Source: JAABUE01 sp037440925 (lineage in GTDB: Bacteria > Chloroflexota > Anaerolineae > Anaerolineales > Villigracilaceae). From it: a stretch of DNA of 64,000 nucleotides. Both the position numbers and the translations under genes were made by a program. Of the stretch, positions 8,047 through 16,490 are shown one piece after another. The stretch covers positions 3,526 to 67,525 of the forward strand of contig JBBITF010000013.1 of assembly GCA_037440925.1 (NCBI GenBank), given 5' to 3'. The notes below the pieces were generated by a model that saw only the letters and a list, made by a program, of their open reading frames with translations, was not told the DNA's origin and made no database searches. The stretch's first letter is position 1, and each line of letters opens with the position of its first letter.

Positions 8047-8510
8047 TTTCCCCTGAACTTTTACGCCGTTTCCCTTTTTTCAACTTCATGAATGATGCTC
8101 AGTTGAAAGCCGTTGCTATGATCGCCGAAGAGAAGGCCTACAGCAGCGGAGAGGAGATCGTTGCCAACAACACTCCTGCATCAAAACTATATTTTTTGGT
8201 TGACGGCTCTGCCTCATATTATTACATCGTCACAAGCGAGCATGACCCTTATTACAAAAAAGAATATTACATCAGTGACTTCAACCCTGGAGAGATTTTC
8301 GGCATCTCAGCCCTGATTGAACCCTACATCTTTATAGCCTCGGTACGCGCTGAAAAGCCCTGTCGCTTGATCGAGATTGACGCCTCTGCCCTGCGCGCCC
8401 TGTGCGAAGTGGATGCGGAACTAAACTGCGGATTGCTGCGCGCTGTGGCAAAAGCCGCTATGGAGCGTTTACAGCATACTCGCGTACAGCTGGTGGCAGC
8501 CAAGGGCTAG
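8043..8510 (+). CDS. Stand-alone cyclic-nucleotide-binding domain protein
   Basis: 155 residues that fold as a single CRP-type cNMP-binding beta-roll: N-terminal helix, SGEEI near residue 36, the FLVDGSASYY strand, FNPGEIFGISALI as the phosphate-binding-cassette region, and a C-terminal helix. There is no DNA-binding helix-turn-helix and no enzymatic domain. The cassette lacks the usual Arg-Ser/Ala pair after GExxG, so nucleotide binding is uncertain. The ATGA overlap with the protease gene makes it a true member of the hydrogenase operon, which suggests a regulatory or assembly role for the complex. That role is inference. Confidence 0.75.
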   Translation: MISPELLRRFPFFNFMNDAQLKAVAMIAEEKAYSSGEEIVANNTPASKLYFLVDGSASYYYIVTSEHDPYYKKEYYISDFNPGEIFGISALIEPYIFIASVRAEKPCRLIEIDASALRALCEVDAELNCGLLRAVAKAAMERLQHTRVQLVAAKG

Positions 8511-8543
8511 AACGAATATCGCAACAAGAAAATATGTCAGTTG

Positions 8544-8610
8544 TGGGACAGGTCTCTAACCTGTCCCATAAAAGGCAAAGGTAGTAGGACAGATCGGAGA
8601 CCTGTCCTAC
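8544..8610. terminator. Paired palindromes between convergent genes
   Basis: Two perfect 9-bp stems follow each other: TGGGACAGG/CCTGTCCCA (8544-8568) and GTAGGACAG/CTGTCCTAC (8584-8610). The two loops carry related sequence in inverted orientation, so this is a repeat-derived double hairpin. It lies between the convergent ends of the hydrogenase operon and the AlaX-like gene, where it could stop transcription from both sides, although no T-run is present. Confidence 0.5.
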
Positions 8611-8656
8611 TCAGGGTTTGGCGATAGGCGCGCTACCGCGGACCAGAGAAAGTGCG

Positions 8657-9862
8657 CTACGTTCTTGGAAAGAGGTAGCCGCCTGCGTTTGTAAATATCC
8701 CGTCGAACGCTTGCTCATCTACCGCCCCACCTCCCTGCGCCAGGGATGAGTCCCCACCGCCGCGCAGGCCGAGAGGGGCGAGATGTTTTTGGAGGAGGTC
8801 GCGCGCATCCAAACCCGTATCGGCAGCGCAGACAGCCACCAGCGAGAGTTTCCCACCCTCGTAGCCGGCCAACAAGGCCGCCAGTCCAGGCTTTTTGCGC
8901 AGTTCGAGCGCCAACCCGCGTAGTTCGGCAGCAGGTCGGGCGCGGAAAGAGGCTGTGACCAGGCGCAGCGCACCAACCGTCAGCGCAGAGGCGGCCAGTT
9001 GGTCGGCCTCAGCAGCCAGAAGTCGGGCGCGAAGCGTTTCGAGGTCAGACTGGGCGGCCTTGAGTTGGTCGAGTTTGCGCGTCAAGGCAGCGGGGACGTC
9101 TTCCCATCCCGTCTCCAGCAAAGCGGCGGTTTGTTGGGCCACGTCTTGGTAGAGGTCGAAATAGTCGAGCGCCTGGTAGCCGGCCACGAAATGCACCCGC
9201 AGTTTCTGGTTGACGCGCTCGGTCTTGACGATCTTCAAGATGCCGATCATGCCGGTATTGGGACAGTGTGTGCCGCCGCAGGGGGTGTAGTCGAAGCCTT
9301 CGACCTCCACCACACGGATCATCCCGCTGACCTTGGGCGGTTTGCGCAGCGGCAGGCGCGCGATCTCATCCTGGGTGAGGTGATAAGTCTTAACCGGGCG
9401 GTTCTCGAAGAAGATGCGGTTGGCAAAGGCTTCGGCGCGGCGCAGGGTTTCAGGAGACGCCTCGCCCACTTCCAGGTCAATGGTGGACGGGGTGTAGCCG
9501 TTGATGTTGGCCGAGAGGCTGTCTATACCGGCCACTTCGAGGAAGGCGGCCGAGAGGATGTGCTGGGCGGTGTGATGCTGCATGGCGCGAATGCGGCGCT
9601 CGCGGTCTATGCGGGCGGGGTAATCGCCGGGCGGAATCGGTTGGTCAGCGATATGGAGGATGTCGTCATCTTCTTTGACCACCTCCAGAATGCGCGCCGC
9701 GCCGATGAAGCCGGTGTCGTGTTCCTGCCCGCCGCTGGTGGGATAGAAGTAGGTGCGCGGCAGGAGCAGCCCAAACCTGCCCGCCCGCAACGGACGGCAT
9801 TCGCTCACCTGGGCGGTGAATTCGAGGGTCAGCGGGTCGTCGAAGTAGAGTTGTTCGGTCAT
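8657..9862 (-). CDS. AlaX-like alanyl-tRNA editing protein with DHHA1 domain
   Basis: 401 residues, the size of long AlaX (AlaX-L). The editing domain has the zinc and catalytic motifs HHTAQH (about residues 96-101) and CGGTHC (about 197-202). A coiled-coil linker follows (KLDQLKAAQSDLETLRARL), then a DHHA1-like domain ending in the glycine-rich GGGDSSLAQGGG. AlaX proteins hydrolyse Ser-tRNA(Ala) or Gly-tRNA(Ala) made by mistake. It is the last gene of the minus-strand envelope cluster, 9 bp after a FemAB-like gene; FemAB enzymes use aminoacyl-tRNAs, so the link may be functional. The aminoacylation core of AlaRS is absent. Confidence 0.9.
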   Translation of the reverse strand: MTEQLYFDDPLTLEFTAQVSECRPLRAGRFGLLLPRTYFYPTSGGQEHDTGFIGAARILEVVKEDDDILHIADQPIPPGDYPARIDRERRIRAMQHHTAQHILSAAFLEVAGIDSLSANINGYTPSTIDLEVGEASPETLRRAEAFANRIFFENRPVKTYHLTQDEIARLPLRKPPKVSGMIRVVEVEGFDYTPCGGTHCPNTGMIGILKIVKTERVNQKLRVHFVAGYQALDYFDLYQDVAQQTAALLETGWEDVPAALTRKLDQLKAAQSDLETLRARLLAAEADQLAASALTVGALRLVTASFRARPAAELRGLALELRKKPGLAALLAGYEGGKLSLVAVCAADTGLDARDLLQKHLAPLGLRGGGDSSLAQGGGAVDEQAFDGIFTNAGGYLFPRT

Positions 9863-9871
9863 GGGGTCATC

Positions 9872-11026
9872 CTATCCAACCGCCTGGCGGGCGCGCGCCT
9901 TGCCGCGCAAACGCATCACATCCAAAACGCGCGGGATGATCTCGGAATAAAGTTTATAGACCAGCGGGTTGGGCGCGTAGTCCCAGGCGCCCAGTGTGCG
10001 CACCACCTCTCCGCCCAGCCCCTCCTTGAAACGGAACACGCCCCACATGCCGTCGCTTTCATCGAAAACGTCCGGCGCGCCCCATAAATCGTAAACATTA
10101 CAGCCGGCCGCCTTGGCGCGCCGCATGGCTTCCCATTGCAGCAGGTAGGCCGGCATCTTCTCGCGGTGGGCGTCGCGCGACATGCCATACAGGTAATAGG
10201 CCCGCCCCGCAAACCAGAACAGCACCAGCGCTGCCACCGGCTGGCCGTCCACTTCGGCGATCAGCGGCTCGGCGTGTGGGGGAGACCATTTTCGATTTTC
10301 GATTTTCGATTCGGGATTTTGGATTGGCGTTTGCATGAAAGTCTGCCAGATCGCCTGGTAATAGGCCTGGTCGCGGATGACAAACCCGTCGCGCACGGAA
10401 GTTTCGGCGTACATCTTGTAAAGCATAGGCAAATCATCCAGATTGCCTACACGCACCGTGACGCCCTTCTTGCCTGCCAGGCGGACGTTGTAGCGCGTCT
10501 TCTGCTTCATGCGCGCCAACATCTCCTCTTCGGATACGGACAAGTCCAGCAGGACGGTATTGCGGAATTGAATCTGCTCGGACGAAAAGCGCCAGCCCCT
10601 GCGCTTCAAGTCGGACATTGTGGCCTGCCCGCCGCTATCGAGGCTTTCTTCCTGCCCGCCGGGGATTCCCGTCCCCAGCCGCACGTCGGGGTCTATTTTC
10701 AGGAAGATACCGCCCTGGCGTTTGGCAAAAGCCTGCAAATCGTCCAGCACCCGCCCGCGCAGCGCCTCGTTCGACCAATCCAGCAAGGGACCCTTAGGCG
10801 CGTACAACACGCTCAAGCGCGCCGCCATGCCGCGAATGGGGATACGACGCTTGAGAATCATGGCAGCCGCAACCACGTTAGGCCCATCTATCCAAACGAA
10901 CGGCATCGCCTCCCACCCATATTTGGCCTTGACCTGCGCCCACTCCCAGGTTTGCAGGAGATGTGGGCCCGGCAATCCGGCAATCAGTTCGTTCCAGTGC
11001 GAGGGATCGTGTGAGAAGGGGAGCAT
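9872..11026 (-). CDS. FemAB/FemX-like aminoacyltransferase, copy 1
   Basis: 384 residues of the FemABX/GNAT-fold family that adds amino acids from aminoacyl-tRNA to peptidoglycan peptides. Recognisable parts are LLQTWEWAQVKAKYGWE at the N-terminus, MKQKTRYNVRLAGKKGV in the middle, and LLQWEAMRRAKAAGCNVYDLWGAPD near residue 300. It shares all of these with the next gene. Codons for about 14 residues (IQNPESKIENRKW region) come from a 42-bp heptamer array at 10288-10329 that keeps the frame. The ATG at 11026 has no Shine-Dalgarno because a second array occupies the leader. Substrate (peptidoglycan or polysaccharide) is unknown. Confidence 0.85.
   Translation of the reverse strand: MLPFSHDPSHWNELIAGLPGPHLLQTWEWAQVKAKYGWEAMPFVWIDGPNVVAAAMILKRRIPIRGMAARLSVLYAPKGPLLDWSNEALRGRVLDDLQAFAKRQGGIFLKIDPDVRLGTGIPGGQEESLDSGGQATMSDLKRRGWRFSSEQIQFRNTVLLDLSVSEEEMLARMKQKTRYNVRLAGKKGVTVRVGNLDDLPMLYKMYAETSVRDGFVIRDQAYYQAIWQTFMQTPIQNPESKIENRKWSPPHAEPLIAEVDGQPVAALVLFWFAGRAYYLYGMSRDAHREKMPAYLLQWEAMRRAKAAGCNVYDLWGAPDVFDESDGMWGVFRFKEGLGGEVVRTLGAWDYAPNPLVYKLYSEIIPRVLDVMRLRGKARARQAVG
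10288..10329. repeat. Heptamer array (ATTTTCG) inside FemAB copy 1
   Basis: Six consecutive 7-bp words, ATTTTCG three times then ATTCGGG, ATTTTGG, ATTGGCG. The 42-bp length equals 14 codons, so the array inserts in frame in a surface-loop position of the FemAB-like protein. Confidence 0.8.
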
Positions 11027-11029
11027 GAG

Positions 11030-11071
11030 GATTTACGATTTGCGATTTACGATTTACGCTTCACGTTTCAC
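11030..11071. repeat. Heptamer array (GATTTAC) between the two FemAB genes
   Basis: Six words: GATTTAC, GATTTGC, GATTTAC, GATTTAC, GCTTCAC, GTTTCAC; 42 bp. On the minus strand it forms the last codons and stop of FemAB copy 2 and the leader of copy 1. Confidence 0.8.
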
Positions 11072-12115
11072 ATACCGCGTATAGAGCCAGTACAACGGCA
11101 GATTGTACACCCGGTCCAACGCCTGCGCCGCGCGCCGCACTTCCCCGCCAAAGCCGCGCTTGAAGCGATAGACGCCCCATAAGCCGTCGCTGCGCTCGGT
11201 GAAATGCGCTTCGAGCGTCTCTTCGTCCACGTCGGGGACGCCCCACAGGTCATATTCTTCCGCGCCGCGGGCGCGCGCCCAACGCATGGCTTCCCATTGC
11301 AGCAGGTAGGTCGGCATGCGGTTGCGCTCCTGGTCGTTGGAGGCGCCGTACACGTACCAGGCGCGCCGTCCGCGCGCAAAGACCATCAGCGCCGCCAGCG
11401 GCTGCCCCTGGTATTCGGCCAGCAACAATTCAGCCATGCCGGTTGGATGGAAGAGTTCGTAAGCGCAGCGATAATACGCCAGGCTGTGGACTCCGAACCC
11501 GTCCCGCCGGCCGGTGATTTGCATCATAGCATGAAAAGCGGGCAGGTCGTCCCAGGCGCGCACAGTGACGCCCTTCTTCTCGGCCAGGCGGATGTTGTAG
11601 CGCGTTTTCTGCTTCATGCGCGCCAGCAGGTCATCTTCGCCCCCGCGCAGGTCAACGATGATGGTGCGGGGAGGCTGGATGTTGTGAGGGGAAGTGCGTA
11701 ATGCGTGATGCGTAAAACGTAAAACGTAATCCGTAAGGCGTAAAGCGGAAGGTTTGAGTCCCAAAGCAGGGGAAGCTGTCGCCCAGGCATCCGGTTCGAT
11801 TTTGAGGAAGATGGCGCGGCGCGCCCGGCAGACCGCATCCACCTCCGCCCAGAACTGCTCGCTGAACATTGATGACTGATGACTGATGACTGACGACTGA
11901 TCGCTGAACGCCGGCTTTGGCAGGTAGGCCAGGGTCAAGCCCAGGGGCAGGGAACGGAACAGAATCTGGCAACCCGGCCCCTCGTCAGGGACGAGGCGGA
12001 CGGGGTCCCATCCAAAATCGGATTTGAGTTCGCCCCATTCGCCCGTTTGGAGAAGATGCGCGTTAGGAACGTCCCTCAAATAATCGTTCCAAGCAGCTAA
12101 CGAGACTTCAGCCAT
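11054..12115 (-). CDS. FemAB/FemX-like aminoacyltransferase, copy 2
   Basis: 353 residues, paralogous to the gene downstream (shared MKQKTRYNIRLAEKKGV, LLQWEAMRWARARG and YDLWGVPD). Start ATG 12115 is chosen; TTG 12130 overlaps the upstream stop and is less likely. The protein carries two in-frame low-complexity inserts made by DNA repeats: one about residues 68-82 (SDQSSVISHQSS, array 11870-11911) and one about residues 123-139 (ALRLTDYVLRFTHHAL, array 11698-11746). Copy 1 has unrelated loops at these places, so the inserts probably sit in tolerant loops. The last residues KREA and the stop are also array-derived. Function as in copy 1; substrate unknown. Confidence 0.83.
   Translation of the reverse strand: MAEVSLAAWNDYLRDVPNAHLLQTGEWGELKSDFGWDPVRLVPDEGPGCQILFRSLPLGLTLAYLPKPAFSDQSSVISHQSSMFSEQFWAEVDAVCRARRAIFLKIEPDAWATASPALGLKPSALRLTDYVLRFTHHALRTSPHNIQPPRTIIVDLRGGEDDLLARMKQKTRYNIRLAEKKGVTVRAWDDLPAFHAMMQITGRRDGFGVHSLAYYRCAYELFHPTGMAELLLAEYQGQPLAALMVFARGRRAWYVYGASNDQERNRMPTYLLQWEAMRWARARGAEEYDLWGVPDVDEETLEAHFTERSDGLWGVYRFKRGFGGEVRRAAQALDRVYNLPLYWLYTRYVKREA
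11698..11746. repeat. Heptamer array (GTAAAAC) inside FemAB copy 2
   Basis: Seven perfect-length words: GTAATGC, GTGATGC, GTAAAAC, GTAAAAC, GTAATCC, GTAAGGC, GTAAAGC. The same words recur in the array at 43459-43512 and, complemented, at 11030-11071. Confidence 0.85.
11870..11911. repeat. Heptamer array (TGATGAC) inside FemAB copy 2
   Basis: Six words, TGATGAC three times then TGACGAC, TGATCGC, TGAACGC; 42 bp or 14 codons in frame. Confidence 0.85.
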
Positions 12116-12122
12116 GCTCTGC

Positions 12123-14012
12123 CTAAACAATTGAGGTTATGTCGGACGGCGGAGCGGAGCAGACAGCGGCGCTAGGGATGGCTTCATCCAAAGCGCGCAG
12201 GATGGCCTTGCCTTCTCCCTGACGGGCAAGGCGTTCAAGACGCTCGACAATCTGGAAAAGCCGCCGACTATCTACCTGCTCGTCTTCGTGAGCGCGATAG
12301 ATTTCCGGGTGAGCGGTGGGCTGAAAATGAGCGCCTTGTTCCCACAAGTCTTCGCTCAGTTTCTCGCCTGGACGGATGCCGGTGAAGACGATTTCGATAT
12401 CGCGGCCTGGCTCCAGCCCCGACAGGCGGATCAAGTCTTCGGCCAAGTCGAGAATGCGCACTTGCTGACCCATGTCGAGCAGGAACACCTCGCCCCCCTG
12501 CCCCATGGCCGAGGCTTGCAAAACCAGGTGAACCGCTTCGGGAATGGTCATAAAGTAGCGGCGCATCTCTGGGTGCGTGACCTTGACCGGGCCGCCGTCA
12601 GCGATCTGCTTCTTAAAAAGCGGCACTACACTGCCGCGGCTGCCCAGCACGTTCCCAAAACGGACAACGCTAAAGGCGCGCCCGCTGCGCTGAGCGGCAT
12701 CCAACACGAGCATCTCGGCCAGGCGTTTTGTGGCGCCCATCACATTGACCGGCCGCACGGCCTTATCGGTGGAAATCATCACCAGGCGCTCCACTTCCTG
12801 CGCCAGGGCTGCTTGGACTACATTGCGTGTGCCTGATACGTTGTTGCTGACTGCATCTTCGATATTGAATTCCATAAGAGGGACATGCTTATGCGCTGCC
12901 GCGTGGAACAGCACCTGGGGGCGATAAGCGGCCATGACCGCTTGCAAACGCGGCCGGTCGCGCACATCTGCAATAACAGGGCGAAGCGGCAAGGAAGGGA
13001 AGTCGGCCTGCAATTCTAGCATGGCCTCGAAGATACTGTTTTCGCCATGCCCCAGCAAGACGAGTTCGGTCGGCTCCCAGCGCGCTGCCTGGCGGCAAAT
13101 CTCGCGTCCGATAGAGCCGCCGGCCCCAGTGACCAGGATGCGCTTGCCGCGCAAACTGCCGCCCACCAAGCGGTCGTCAATTTTGGCCGGTTCGCGCCGC
13201 AACAGGTCAGTGATGTCCACCTCGCGCAGACGGCTGACGCTCACCTTGCCATCAATCAACTCGTAGATGCCCGGCATGGTGCGCGAAGGGATGCCCCTCA
13301 AGCGGCAAATATCTGTGACCGTGCGCAGCACTCGGCCGGGGGCGGAGGGAATGGCAATGATAACCTCGTCTACCTGGCGATTTTCCAGCACGCTCAAAAG
13401 ATCATCAATCTTTCCAATCACCGGCACCCCATAAATCTCATGGCGCTGCTTGGCAGGGTCATCATCCAGGAAACCAATGGGAGCGATTTCGCCGTGCGAG
13501 GGTTTTTGCAACTCGCGCGCCACCAGCGCGCCCGCATCCCCGGCGCCCACAATGAGGGCCTTGCGCACCTTGCCGCTACGCCCTGGCCAAGACTGTTCTG
13601 CCAGGATGCGCAGCGCAAAACGCGAACCGCCGATCAACACCAACGAAAGGAGCCAGTCAATGCCCAAAGCCGAACGCGGCATACCCGGTAACACGCGCCC
13701 CGCGCTCAACAACAACAACATCACGCCAGAGGTCAACACTGAAGCAGCCGTCACAGCGGCGGTAATCAAACGCAACTCACCCGTGCTGGCATACGCCCAC
13801 AGGCGACGATACAGCCCAAATGCAAAATAGACCGGCACCTTGACAATCAGCGCCACACCCATCATCACCAGCATAGCCGGGAAATAATAGGGCAGTTGGG
13901 CCACATCCAGGCGCAAGGCAAAACTGCCCATCACCGAGACGATGATGAGCGCCAGGTCACCCAACAGCACAAAACGGTTGCGAAGATGCAAGCGAGAAGG
14001 AGGAAACATCAT
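12123..14012 (-). CDS. CapD/FlaA1-type nucleoside-diphosphate-sugar 4,6-dehydratase, membrane-bound
   Basis: 629 residues. Four predicted membrane helices occupy about residues 12-130; a CoA-binding-like Rossmann domain (LIVGAGDAGALVARE) follows; the C-terminal half is an SDR dehydratase with VTGAGGSIGREICRQ near residue 290 and the catalytic STDKAVRPVNVMGATKR region. Such proteins convert UDP-GlcNAc to 4-keto-6-deoxy sugars for surface glycans. It starts with two adjacent ATGs, without a clear ribosome site. It belongs to the minus-strand exopolysaccharide operon between the epimerase and the FemAB genes. Confidence 0.9.
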   Translation of the reverse strand: MMFPPSRLHLRNRFVLLGDLALIIVSVMGSFALRLDVAQLPYYFPAMLVMMGVALIVKVPVYFAFGLYRRLWAYASTGELRLITAAVTAASVLTSGVMLLLLSAGRVLPGMPRSALGIDWLLSLVLIGGSRFALRILAEQSWPGRSGKVRKALIVGAGDAGALVARELQKPSHGEIAPIGFLDDDPAKQRHEIYGVPVIGKIDDLLSVLENRQVDEVIIAIPSAPGRVLRTVTDICRLRGIPSRTMPGIYELIDGKVSVSRLREVDITDLLRREPAKIDDRLVGGSLRGKRILVTGAGGSIGREICRQAARWEPTELVLLGHGENSIFEAMLELQADFPSLPLRPVIADVRDRPRLQAVMAAYRPQVLFHAAAHKHVPLMEFNIEDAVSNNVSGTRNVVQAALAQEVERLVMISTDKAVRPVNVMGATKRLAEMLVLDAAQRSGRAFSVVRFGNVLGSRGSVVPLFKKQIADGGPVKVTHPEMRRYFMTIPEAVHLVLQASAMGQGGEVFLLDMGQQVRILDLAEDLIRLSGLEPGRDIEIVFTGIRPGEKLSEDLWEQGAHFQPTAHPEIYRAHEDEQVDSRRLFQIVERLERLARQGEGKAILRALDEAIPSAAVCSAPPSDITSIV

Positions 14013-14043
14013 CAGGAAGGAAGTCAGGGAGAAGAGGTAGACA

Positions 14044-14088
14044 AGTACACAGGTATCAAGTACACAGGTATCAGGTAAACAGGTATCA
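14044..14088. repeat. Alternating 8+7 bp array (AGTACACA GGTATCA)
   Basis: AGTACACA-GGTATCA occurs twice, followed by GGTAAACA-GGTATCA. The 45-bp array lies between the dehydratase and epimerase genes and supplies the epimerase stop codon. Confidence 0.8.
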
Positions 14089-15039
14089 AAGGTGCGAATG
14101 ACGCATCCAAGCCACCGTTTCGGCCAGGCCGTCGGTCAGTGACACCCCGGCGCGGAAGCCGATGGTCTGCGCCGTGAAGTCGGGGCTGCCCACCGAACGG
14201 TAGATGTCGCCCGCGCGCGGATCGGTAAAAATCGGTCGAGGGGCGTCCGGGAACAGGCGGTGCAACACTTCCAGCAAATCGAGCAGGCGCGTCTCCAGGC
14301 CGGTACAAACGTTGAAGACCTGGCCCGGCGCGGCGGGATGCTCCGAAGCAATGAGGTTGGCGCGCACCACATCGCGCACGTTGATCAAGTCGCGCGTCTG
14401 GCCGCCATCGCCAAAGACCGTCACCGGTTTACCGTCCAGCAGGCGGTGGATGAAAATCGGCACCGCAGCGGCGTACATCGAATCCGGTCGCTGGCGCGGC
14501 CCGTAGACATTGAAATAGCGCAGCGCCGCCACCTCCAACCCGAAGGCCTGCGTGTACAACTGGGCGTAAATCTCATCGGCGCGTTTCGAGGCGGCATACG
14601 GCGAAAGCAAGCGGGCAGGCTCGGTTTCCTGCAAGGGGCAGGCCTCCGAATCGCCATACACGGCCGCGCTCGAAGCGATGACCACACGCCGCACGCCCGC
14701 CTTACGCGCCGCATCAAACAAGGAAACCGTCGCCGCCACGTTGATCTCGAAGCACTCTTGCGGCTTCTCCATCGATTCGGGGACGGAAACAAAAGCCGCC
14801 TCGTGAAAGACGACCTCCACGCCTTCGAGCGCGGAGGCCACCGCAACCGGATCGCGCACGTCTCCTTCCTGGACCTGGAAGCGGCTACCGTCAAAACGGC
14901 CCGCCAACCCTTCCAGGTTCTCCCGTTTCCCCGTCGAAAAGTTGTCCAGCACGCGCACAAAAGCGCCCTGCTCCAGCAAAGCATGGACCAGGTGCGAACC
15001 AATGAAGCCAGCCCCGCCCGTCACCAGATAACGTTTCAC
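14086..15039 (-). CDS. NAD-dependent nucleotide-sugar epimerase (GalE/WbpP-like)
   Basis: 317-residue extended SDR. NAD-binding GGAGFIGSH at residues 8-16, active-site SSAAVYGD near 122-129 and YAASK (catalytic Tyr-Lys) near 148-152 are all present. It likely epimerises C4 of a UDP-hexose or UDP-GlcNAc for the polysaccharide made by this cluster; the exact sugar cannot be read from sequence. The start is GTG at 15039, close behind the upstream stop with AAAGGCAGG before it. The stop codon lies in a short tandem array, so the natural C-terminus may have been altered by a few residues. Confidence 0.9.
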   Translation of the reverse strand: MKRYLVTGGAGFIGSHLVHALLEQGAFVRVLDNFSTGKRENLEGLAGRFDGSRFQVQEGDVRDPVAVASALEGVEVVFHEAAFVSVPESMEKPQECFEINVAATVSLFDAARKAGVRRVVIASSAAVYGDSEACPLQETEPARLLSPYAASKRADEIYAQLYTQAFGLEVAALRYFNVYGPRQRPDSMYAAAVPIFIHRLLDGKPVTVFGDGGQTRDLINVRDVVRANLIASEHPAAPGQVFNVCTGLETRLLDLLEVLHRLFPDAPRPIFTDPRAGDIYRSVGSPDFTAQTIGFRAGVSLTDGLAETVAWMRHSHL

Positions 15040-15041
15040 AA

Positions 15042-16490
15042 CTACCTGCCTTTACCAGAGAGCATCGTTCCCACCGTGCGCAGGATGATGTTCAAATCCA
15101 TGCCCAAGGTGCGATGCTTGATGTAATACAAATCATATTCTAGTTTGACGGCCGTATCTCCTACCGTAGAGACATACCCATAATTGATCTGCGCCCAGCC
15201 GGTCACGCCCGGCTTGACCAGCAAACGCGCTCGGTAAAAGGGAATCTGCTTCTGGAAGGTATCCACCAATTCCGGCCGTTCGGCGCGCGGCCCCACCAGG
15301 CTGATCTCACCGGTCAGTACATTCCAAAACTGCGGGAACTCGTCCAGGCGGGTGCGGCGCAAGAAGTTGCCCACCCGCGTCACGCGCGGATCGTTCTGCT
15401 CGGCCAGGCGCGCCTGCCCATCGGCCTCCGCATCCTGGCACATGGTGCGGAACTTATAAATCTTGAAGGTGCGCCCGCCTTTGCCGGAGCGAATTTGCGA
15501 ATAGAAAATCGGCAGGCCGGAATCAAGGAGAATAGCCAGCGCCGTAAACGGGAAAATGAGGGCAAAAATCAGCAGACCAACCAGGCCGCCCAGAATGTCT
15601 ACAAGGCGCTTGACCAATAAATAGAACCCGCTCACACGCGCCTGGTCTATAAAAGAGCGAACGACCCAATCCGACTCCAGGTGATGAATCGGCACACGTC
15701 CGGTCATTTCCTCATACAGCGTTGGCATCCGCGTTACTTCGATGCCCTGCTCCTGGGCATCCAGGATGGTTTGGAACGTTTGGCCCTGGATGACGCCGTT
15801 TATGGCAACCACAATATCCGAAATATGATACAAGTCAATGAGATCCAACAACTGCGCGCTGCCGCCCAATACCGGCAGGCCATACACTGATTTGCCCAAT
15901 TTCTTGGGGTCATCATCTACAAAACCGATAAAGTTGAAAGGTGGGGGATTTAAGGAACGATACACTTCAGCCAGCGTATGGCCGGCTTTGCCGGCGCCCA
16001 CAATCAACATGCGGCGCATCTGCCCGGCAGACGTGTAGAACCGAATGTACAGGGAACGCCACAATAAAGTCAGCGCCGAGGAATAAACCAAAAAAGCGCC
16101 CACGCCCACACGCGGCAATCCGCCCGGATCCAAGCGGATGATGAAGACCAGCGAGTATGCCACCAACCCCACAAAGGCGGCAATGGCCACTCCGCGCAAA
16201 GTCTTGCGCCAGTTCGAGGCGGCGCGCGGCTCATATAACTCAATCATTAACAGCAGCCAGGCTATCGGCAAGAAATAGAACCAGTATGGTACTTTGATGT
16301 TTTGCAGCAGTTGCTCGACGACTTTTGGCTTGATATTGTCGGCCAGCAAAACCAGCCGTGAATACTCCCGCCAGGTTAACACAGCCGCAAACACCGAAAC
16401 AACCGACATCAACAGATCGCCGAGAAACAACAAGGTACGATGCTCGCTGGGCCGTAAACGCAGATGAGAAGCGGGAGAGAGGTTAGCCAT
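15042..16490 (-). CDS. Polyprenyl-phosphate sugar-1-phosphate transferase (exopolysaccharide initiating enzyme)
   Basis: 482 residues, full-length for this family. Four N-terminal membrane helices and a CoA-binding-like Rossmann domain (MLIVGAGKAGHTLAEVY) precede a further helix and the catalytic bacterial sugar transferase domain with FKIYKFRTM, RRTRLDEFPQFWNVL and GEISLVGPRAERPE, then KPGVTGWAQINYGY. It transfers a hexose-1-phosphate to undecaprenyl phosphate and so begins the repeat unit. Eight bp overlap with the GT2 gene upstream. The presence of an initiating enzyme makes this block a real polysaccharide locus, although no flippase or polymerase is in the window. Confidence 0.93.
   Translation of the reverse strand: MANLSPASHLRLRPSEHRTLLFLGDLLMSVVSVFAAVLTWREYSRLVLLADNIKPKVVEQLLQNIKVPYWFYFLPIAWLLLMIELYEPRAASNWRKTLRGVAIAAFVGLVAYSLVFIIRLDPGGLPRVGVGAFLVYSSALTLLWRSLYIRFYTSAGQMRRMLIVGAGKAGHTLAEVYRSLNPPPFNFIGFVDDDPKKLGKSVYGLPVLGGSAQLLDLIDLYHISDIVVAINGVIQGQTFQTILDAQEQGIEVTRMPTLYEEMTGRVPIHHLESDWVVRSFIDQARVSGFYLLVKRLVDILGGLVGLLIFALIFPFTALAILLDSGLPIFYSQIRSGKGGRTFKIYKFRTMCQDAEADGQARLAEQNDPRVTRVGNFLRRTRLDEFPQFWNVLTGEISLVGPRAERPELVDTFQKQIPFYRARLLVKPGVTGWAQINYGYVSTVGDTAVKLEYDLYYIKHRTLGMDLNIILRTVGTMLSGKGR

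Noticed and set aside
8999..10087. Long plus-strand open frame opposite the AlaX-like gene
   Set aside because: It is antisense to a protein with clear editing motifs, has no recognisable domain and no ribosome site. Similar antisense frames at 14260-15126 and 17020-18021 are the result of high GC third positions.
11698..11746. CRISPR-like array
   Set aside because: The repeats are 7 bp, contiguous, without spacers, and no cas genes are present; the same holds for the other short arrays.
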